Source: Bacteroidales bacterium
GTDB taxonomy: Bacteria; Bacteroidota; Bacteroidia; Bacteroidales; Paludibacteraceae
DNA length: 10,253 nucleotides
Direction: 5' to 3'
Assembly: GCA_900766775.1 (NCBI GenBank)
Contig: CAAFXN010000061.1
Location: 1 to 10,253 of the forward strand
Below the pieces are notes generated by a model. It made no database searches and was not told the origin of the DNA. It saw only the letters and a list, made by a program, of their open reading frames with translations. The position numbers were made by a program, and so were the translations under genes. Position 1 is the first letter of the stretch, and each line of letters opens with the position of its first letter. Positions 5,739-10,253 of this stretch are shown here, in pieces.

Positions 5739-6203
5739 ATGAGTACATTTATCGGACATATAGAAGGAAAATGCGACGAGAAAGGGCGTATTTTTGTGCC
5801 CGCTGTCTATCGTCGTATCCTTGCGGAGAACGGGTCTCACCGTATCGTAATGAGGCGCGACACCGACAACGCCTGCCTGATATTCTATCCCGAAGAGGTA
5901 TGGAATGAGAAAGTAAACGCCCTGCGAGAGGCGCTCAACGAGTGGGATTCCGAAGACCAACTGCTGTTGATGCAGTTTATGGCAGACGCGGAGTTTATGG
6001 ATATGGATTCGCAAGGACGTATCTTGTTGTCGAAACGGGTGCTGGAAATGGTGGGCGTAGAGCAGGAAGTGCTCTTCGTAGGCATGCTCGACCGCTTTGC
6101 ATTATGGGCTCCGGCGCAGTTTGAAGCACGCAAAATGGACCAGAAAGACTTGGCTTCCCGCATACGGGCAAAGATGATACAAACCACTAACCACGACCAC
6201 TAA
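5739..6203 (+). CDS. mraZ: Transcriptional regulator MraZ
   Basis: DNA-binding regulator that represses the division and cell-wall cluster it heads, forming ring-shaped oligomers in known homologues. The chosen ATG gives 154 aa starting MSTFIGHIEGKCDEKGR, the standard MraZ N terminus. The open frame extends upstream to 5649 but crosses the promoter and operator. Two SwapT/AbrB-type half-domains are visible, marked by DEKGR (13-17) and DSQGR (90-94). Likely operator boxes lie immediately upstream at 5679-5693. The last residues, TTNHDH, and the stop are encoded by a heptamer repeat. rsmH starts one base after the stop, so the two are almost surely co-transcribed. Confidence 0.95.
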   Translation: MSTFIGHIEGKCDEKGRIFVPAVYRRILAENGSHRIVMRRDTDNACLIFYPEEVWNEKVNALREALNEWDSEDQLLLMQFMADAEFMDMDSQGRILLSKRVLEMVGVEQEVLFVGMLDRFALWAPAQFEARKMDQKDLASRIRAKMIQTTNHDH

Positions 6204-6204
6204 C
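6182..6204. repeat. Heptamer repeat at the mraZ-rsmH junction (AACCACT type)
   Basis: AACCACT, AACCACG, a 6-base ACCACT and AAC. It encodes the C-terminal residues of MraZ and its TAA, and runs into the base before the rsmH ATG. It is the same unit as the larger array at 7100-7148. Confidence 0.7.
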
Positions 6205-7122
6205 ATGGATACCGTTTACCACATACCAGCAATGCTGGAAGAGACGCTTCAAGGGCTAATCACCGACAAGGAGGGCACCTACATAGATGTAACCCTCGGC
6301 GGCGGCGGGCACTCGCGCGCTATCCTGGCACGCTTGGGGGCAAACGGACGTTTGTTCTCATTCGACCAAGACAAAGAGGCGATAGCGAATGCGTTGAAAG
6401 AAAAAGAGATGCCTTGTTCCAATTGGCAACTGGTACACGGCAACTTCCGTTATTTGACGAACTTCATGGACTACTACGGCGTGGAGCAAGTGGACGGTGT
6501 GCTGGCGGACTTGGGTGTATCTTTCCACCACTTCGATACCCCTGAGCGCGGATTCAGTTTCCGCTTTGACGGACCGCTGGATATGCGTATGAACCAACAG
6601 GGAGGGCGTACCGCAGCCGACATCGTGAATAGTTACGACGAAGAGAGCCTCGCGCGCATACTATACATATACGGTGAGATGAAGAACGCGCGACAGATAG
6701 CGCGCAGAATAGTAAAAGCACGCACCTCCGCCCCAATCACTATGACAGAGCAGTTTGCAGAGGTCTGCCAAGTGCCTAAGAAAGACCTTGCACAACTCTT
6801 TCAGGCGCTGCGCATAGAGGTGAACGACGAGATGGGCGCACTGAGAGAGATGTTGGAAGGCGCATTACAGTTGCTCAAACCCGGCGGGCGACTCGCCATA
6901 CTGACCTACCACTCTTTGGAAGACCGCATGGTGAAGAACTTCCTGCGGGCAGGCAACATCGAGGGAACGATAGAAAAAGACTTCTACGGCAATATCTTGA
7001 CCCCCTTCCGCCTGATAGAGAAAGGGCGACAAGCCTCCCCCGAAGAGGTGGAGCGCAACCCCCGCAGCCGCAGCGCCCGCCTGCGAATAGGAGAAAAGAA
7101 ACCACTAACCACTAACCACTAA
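6205..7122 (+). CDS. rsmH: 16S rRNA (cytosine(1402)-N(4))-methyltransferase RsmH
   Basis: Uses S-adenosylmethionine to methylate N4 of C1402 in 16S rRNA, tuning decoding at the P site in the cytoplasm. The 305-aa length is normal. The SAM-binding motif TLGGGGHS is at 30-37, FDQD at 53-56 and DLGVS at 102-106. The family signatures are RGFSFRFDGPLDMRM at 115-129, TYHSLED at 234-240 and the basic end NPRSRSARLR at 285-294. The gene begins one base after mraZ. The extra C-terminal residues PLTTNH come from reading into the AACCACT repeat at 7100-7148, as happens at the end of mraZ. Confidence 0.96.
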   Translation: MDTVYHIPAMLEETLQGLITDKEGTYIDVTLGGGGHSRAILARLGANGRLFSFDQDKEAIANALKEKEMPCSNWQLVHGNFRYLTNFMDYYGVEQVDGVLADLGVSFHHFDTPERGFSFRFDGPLDMRMNQQGGRTAADIVNSYDEESLARILYIYGEMKNARQIARRIVKARTSAPITMTEQFAEVCQVPKKDLAQLFQALRIEVNDEMGALREMLEGALQLLKPGGRLAILTYHSLEDRMVKNFLRAGNIEGTIEKDFYGNILTPFRLIEKGRQASPEEVERNPRSRSARLRIGEKKPLTTNH

Positions 7123-7148
7123 CCACTGACCACTAACCACTAACCACT
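7100..7148. repeat. Tandem 7-bp repeat, AACCACT type (seven units)
   Basis: Seven units of AACCACT; only unit 5 differs (GACCACT). It starts inside the rsmH coding end, supplies its TAA at 7120-7122, and ends 8 bp before the ftsL-like ATG. Each junction gives TAA (or TGA at the variant unit), so rightward frames are all closed. The reverse strand has TAG at the matching junctions. Confidence 0.9.
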
Positions 7149-7156
7149 AATCCCCC

Positions 7157-7465
7157 ATGAGCGTCAAAGATATACAGAGTTGGCTCAACGGAGAGAAACT
7201 GCGCAGCGAGAAGATGAAGAAGCAGTATCCTCTGCTCCTGCTGATAGCAGGCTTGGTCTTCCTGTATATCCTCGCGGGCTATGGCGCCGCCAAACAGCAA
7301 CATCGCCTCACCGACCTGAAAAAAGAAATGCTCGATACCAAGTACGAGTATATGACTATCAGCGCGGAATTAGTCAAGACCACACGCCAATCGCAGGTAG
7401 CCGCCGAACTGGAGCAGCGCGGTAGCCGTATCAAAGAGAACACCACCCCGCCCGTAAAACTGTAA
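7157..7465 (+). CDS. ftsL: FtsL-like divisome protein
   Basis: Small bitopic inner-membrane protein. FtsL-type proteins sit in the FtsQ-FtsL-FtsB bridge that activates septal peptidoglycan synthesis. The 102 residues comprise a cytoplasmic tail with many charges (1-22), one transmembrane helix (about 24-42, PLLLLIAGLVFLYILAGYG) and a periplasmic helical, coiled-coil-like segment (45-92). That is the expected FtsL plan. FtsL sequences diverge strongly, so the call rests mainly on topology, size and position between rsmH and the ftsI-type gene. It is co-directional in the operon. The start is preceded by TCCCCC with no Shine-Dalgarno sequence. Confidence 0.75.
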   Translation: MSVKDIQSWLNGEKLRSEKMKKQYPLLLLIAGLVFLYILAGYGAAKQQHRLTDLKKEMLDTKYEYMTISAELVKTTRQSQVAAELEQRGSRIKENTTPPVKL

Positions 7466-7490
7466 CATTGTCAAATTATCCAATTCCCCC

Positions 7491-9305
7491 ATGTCTGAGG
7501 AGCAAAGAAATATCATCCTGCGCTTTGCGATAATCTTTATTGTGATTGTCGTAGGTTTTGTTTTGGTTGTGGGGAAGATATTTTATATCCAGACCGTAGA
7601 GCGGGATGAGTGGCTCAAGATAGCGGAGAAGCAGGAGCCCGTGCTGCGCCCCATCCCCGCCACACGCGGCAATATCCTCGACTGCAACGGAGCACTGCTG
7701 GCAAGCAGCATGCCGCAGTATTTTGTTTATATGGATACCAAAGCCGAGGCACTCCACGTAAAGAACGGCAAACTCTTCAAGACGCATATCGACTCGCTGG
7801 CCGCAGGCTTAAGCCAGGTAACGGGTGAGCGCACGGCAGAAGAATACAAACGACTGATAGTCAGCGGTTACAACAGAGGCGACCGGCGGCTACGACTATG
7901 CGAAAAGCGTATCAACTACCTGCAGAAACGGCAGTTGGAGAACATAGAACTTATCAAATTAGGACAATATAAAAGCGGTATCATCTTCGAGGCGCAACAC
8001 AAGCGTATCAAGCCCTTCGGCTCGCTCGCCAGCCGCACGATAGGCAGTATCTACGGCGATGGCGGCTACGGCAACGCGGGACTGGAGATGGCGTTTGAGG
8101 ACGAACTGAAAGGTGAAGAGGGGTTAAGCGCGCGCCAACGTATAGGCGGCAGGACGGAGAACGTAACCATCCGCGAGGCGCAAGACGGCTACGACATACG
8201 CACCACCATCGATGCCAACCTGCAAGACATCGTGGAGAAAGCCCTCAGAGGACCGCTGGAGCAGTACCAAGCCGAGTGGGGGTGCTGTATACTCATGGAG
8301 GTGCATAGCGGAGAAATCAAAGCCATCTCCAACCTCGACCGCGCTGACGATGGCAACTACTATGAAATGCAGAACCATGCCGTCAACCGCGTGGAGCCTG
8401 GCTCAACCTTCAAGCCCATCGCCATGATGGTAGCGCTCGACGACGGCAAGGTGGATATTGACGACACCGTGAGCGTAACTTGGGCACCATGGACATACCT
8501 CGGCTCCAAGCACGTGGACGCCCACCGGATGGATACCGTGCTGACCATGCGCCAAGCCATCGCCGCATCCAGCAACATTGCCATGGCAAAGACCATCACC
8601 CGAGCCTACGAGGGCAGCGCGAAGAAGTTCGTCAATCGAATCAAACGCACGGGGCTGATGGACAGCGTCTATTGCGAAATCCCGGGTGCACAGCGCGTGC
8701 GAATAGATGTACCCAAAGATACGGTTACGCTCAGCAAGATGGCATACGGCTACTCGGTGGAGTTGAGCCCCATGCAAATCATGATGTTCTACAACGCCAT
8801 CGCCAACGACGGCAAGATGGTGCGCCCCATGCTCGTCAAGCAGATAGAGCAGGACGGCGATGTGGTGCGCAAGTTCAGCACCGAGGTGGTGAAGAGCAAT
8901 ATCTGCTCCGAATCAACCTTGGAGGACATACGCGGCGCGCTGCACGATGTAGTGTGGGACAACGACCTCGGCACCGCCTCCGTGCGCAGATGGAAAGGGC
9001 ATTACCTCGGACGCAAAGCCCAAAGCGACCTCGTACACATAGCAGGCAAGACAGGCACCGCCCAACTCTACATCAAGGGCTACCAGACCACGCGCCACCG
9101 TATCACCTTCGTGGGCTATTTCCCGGAGGAAGACCCGCAATACACCTGCATCTGCATGATAAACGACCCCAAACTATACCCCCAATACGACGCCGGCTAC
9201 GACTGCGGACGCACCGTGCGCACCATCGCCGAGAAGACCATGGCATACAAAGGCTGCTACGAAATACAGAAAGACGGCACCCTGCAACTAAGCATTAAAG
9301 AATAA
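7491..9305 (+). CDS. ftsI: FtsI-type penicillin-binding protein (septal transpeptidase)
   Basis: Class B penicillin-binding protein that crosslinks septal peptidoglycan in the periplasm and is the target of beta-lactams. The 604 residues contain a short cytoplasmic tail, one membrane anchor (about 11-31), a dimerisation/pedestal region beginning with the conserved RPIPATRGNILDCNG (53-67), and the transpeptidase domain. Catalytic motifs are complete: SxxK as STFK (305-308), SxN as SSN (360-362) and KTGT (520-523). The protein ends about 80 residues after KTGT, so there is no room for the C-terminal PASTA domain that I would expect in many Bacteroidota homologues. The genomic place after ftsL and before murE supports FtsI over the elongation enzyme PBP2. 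murE begins 8 bp after the stop. Confidence 0.9.
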   Translation: MSEEQRNIILRFAIIFIVIVVGFVLVVGKIFYIQTVERDEWLKIAEKQEPVLRPIPATRGNILDCNGALLASSMPQYFVYMDTKAEALHVKNGKLFKTHIDSLAAGLSQVTGERTAEEYKRLIVSGYNRGDRRLRLCEKRINYLQKRQLENIELIKLGQYKSGIIFEAQHKRIKPFGSLASRTIGSIYGDGGYGNAGLEMAFEDELKGEEGLSARQRIGGRTENVTIREAQDGYDIRTTIDANLQDIVEKALRGPLEQYQAEWGCCILMEVHSGEIKAISNLDRADDGNYYEMQNHAVNRVEPGSTFKPIAMMVALDDGKVDIDDTVSVTWAPWTYLGSKHVDAHRMDTVLTMRQAIAASSNIAMAKTITRAYEGSAKKFVNRIKRTGLMDSVYCEIPGAQRVRIDVPKDTVTLSKMAYGYSVELSPMQIMMFYNAIANDGKMVRPMLVKQIEQDGDVVRKFSTEVVKSNICSESTLEDIRGALHDVVWDNDLGTASVRRWKGHYLGRKAQSDLVHIAGKTGTAQLYIKGYQTTRHRITFVGYFPEEDPQYTCICMINDPKLYPQYDAGYDCGRTVRTIAEKTMAYKGCYEIQKDGTLQLSIKE

Positions 9306-9313
9306 CTAAAACT

Positions 9314-10253
9314 ATGATAATCAAAGACTTATTAACCTCCATCTCCCCATTGCGCGTAATCGGGGACATCGGCAAAGACATCACCGCCGTACAGTTCGAC
9401 TCCCGTAAGGTGGAGGCGGGCAACCTCTTCGTCGCCCAAGCCGGCACGGCAGTGGACGGGCACCAATTCATCGCCTCCTGCGTCGAGAAAGGCGCCGCCG
9501 CCATCGTGCTGAGCGACGAGGCATACCTGCCAACGGACGCAGGCAGCACCACCTATATCTTGGTGGAGAACACCGACCGCGCCCTCGGACTGCTCGCAGG
9601 CGCATGGTACGGCAACCCCTCGCGGCAACTCACCCTCGTCGGCGTAACGGGCACCAACGGCAAGACCACCATCGCCACACTCCTATATAAATTGGTACGC
9701 GCGATGGGCTACAAGGCAGGACTGCTCTCCACCGTCTGCAACTACATCGACGACGAGCCCGTACCCGCCACCCACACCACGCCCGACGCCCTCGAACTCA
9801 ACCGCCTGCTCCGCCGCATGCTGGACGCCGGCTGCCAATACGCCTTCATGGAGGTCAGCAGCCACGCCATCGCACAGGAGCGTATCGCGGGGCTCGACTA
9901 CGACGGCGCGCTCTTCACCAACCTCACGCGCGACCACATCGACTACCACAAGACCTTCGACAACTACCGCGACACCAAGAAACGCCTCTTCGACAGCCTC
10001 AAGCCCGACGCCTTCGTCGTAACCAACCGAGACGACAAGAACGGCTTGGTGATGACCCAGAACACCCGCGCCCGCGTCCGCACCTACTCCACCCGTGCCG
10101 TGGCGGACTTCCATGCGCAGATACTCGAAGAAGGATTCGACGGTATGCTGCTGAATATCAATGGTCAAGAGGTCTTCGTGCCTCTCGTCGGACGCTTCAA
10201 GGCCTCCAACCTGCTCTGTATCTACGGCGCCGCCCTCTGCCTCGGTTTCGAGC
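9314..10253 (+). CDS. murE: UDP-MurNAc-tripeptide synthetase MurE (5' part, cut by window edge)
   Basis: Cytoplasmic ATP-dependent ligase that adds the third stem-peptide residue (meso-diaminopimelate in most Gram-negatives) to UDP-MurNAc-L-Ala-D-Glu. The frame is open from the ATG at 9314 to the edge, giving 313 codons; full proteins are near 480-500 aa. The N-terminal Mur domain is ~1-100. The ATP-binding P-loop GTNGKTT is at 113-119, TTPDALELNRLL at 155-166 and MEVSSHA at 179-185. FTNLTRDHIDYH is at 201-212, and YRDTKK (218-223) carries the likely carbamylated lysine (222 or 223). The residue-specificity motif near the C terminus is outside the window, so the amino acid added cannot be read here. 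It is 8 bp downstream of ftsI in the same operon. Confidence 0.95.
   Translation, partial: MIIKDLLTSISPLRVIGDIGKDITAVQFDSRKVEAGNLFVAQAGTAVDGHQFIASCVEKGAAAIVLSDEAYLPTDAGSTTYILVENTDRALGLLAGAWYGNPSRQLTLVGVTGTNGKTTIATLLYKLVRAMGYKAGLLSTVCNYIDDEPVPATHTTPDALELNRLLRRMLDAGCQYAFMEVSSHAIAQERIAGLDYDGALFTNLTRDHIDYHKTFDNYRDTKKRLFDSLKPDAFVVTNRDDKNGLVMTQNTRARVRTYSTRAVADFHAQILEEGFDGMLLNINGQEVFVPLVGRFKASNLLCIYGAALCLGFE

Noticed and set aside
3738..7148. CRISPR array interpretation of the tandem repeats
   Set aside because: Units are 7 or 11 bp with no spacers between them and there are no cas genes.

Overview
The window looks like chromosomal DNA from a Bacteroidales-type member of the Bacteroidota. Four things support this. 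Promoters match the Bacteroidota form TTTG-N(19-21)-TAnnTTTG. Starts are preceded by A/T-rich or C-rich DNA rather than Shine-Dalgarno sequences. A secreted M6 metalloprotease ends in a type IX secretion (T9SS)-like tail. The division/cell-wall (dcw) cluster has the order mraZ-rsmH-ftsL-ftsI-murE. I cannot name the species.

Layout. Positions 1-245 hold GC-rich DNA able to form RNA hairpins, a heptamer repeat and a leftward promoter whose gene lies beyond the left edge. A rightward promoter (279-310) leads through a small palindrome to tRNA-Ser(UGA), which has its own terminator. Facing it, and separated by a long perfect hairpin, is a leftward gene for a large secreted M6-family zinc protease (701-3556). 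Its promoter diverges from that of a small unknown lipoprotein (3985-4590), with an 11-bp tandem repeat between them. xerD follows, then a densely structured intergenic region, then the dcw genes mraZ, rsmH, ftsL-like, ftsI/PBP and the first 313 codons of murE, cut by the right edge.

How the genes fit together. MraZ is the transcriptional regulator of the cluster. RsmH modifies 16S rRNA. The FtsL-like protein and the FtsI-type transpeptidase belong to the divisome, and MurE adds the third amino acid of the peptidoglycan stem peptide. XerD resolves chromosome dimers at division, so its position next to the cluster is thematically sensible.

The window is mostly ordinary housekeeping DNA, and I do not see a new multi-gene system. 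The best second-look signals are non-coding. (1) The xerD-mraZ gap has MraZ-type TGGGG-N5-TGGGG boxes over the mraZ -33 position, an inverted second pair 98 bp upstream, a perfect DnaA box and a 14-bp dyad. (2) A family of short tandem repeats shares the degenerate core (A/C)(T/G)T(A/G)(A/G)TT. These repeats sit at gene ends and supply the stop codon and last residues of three different proteins.
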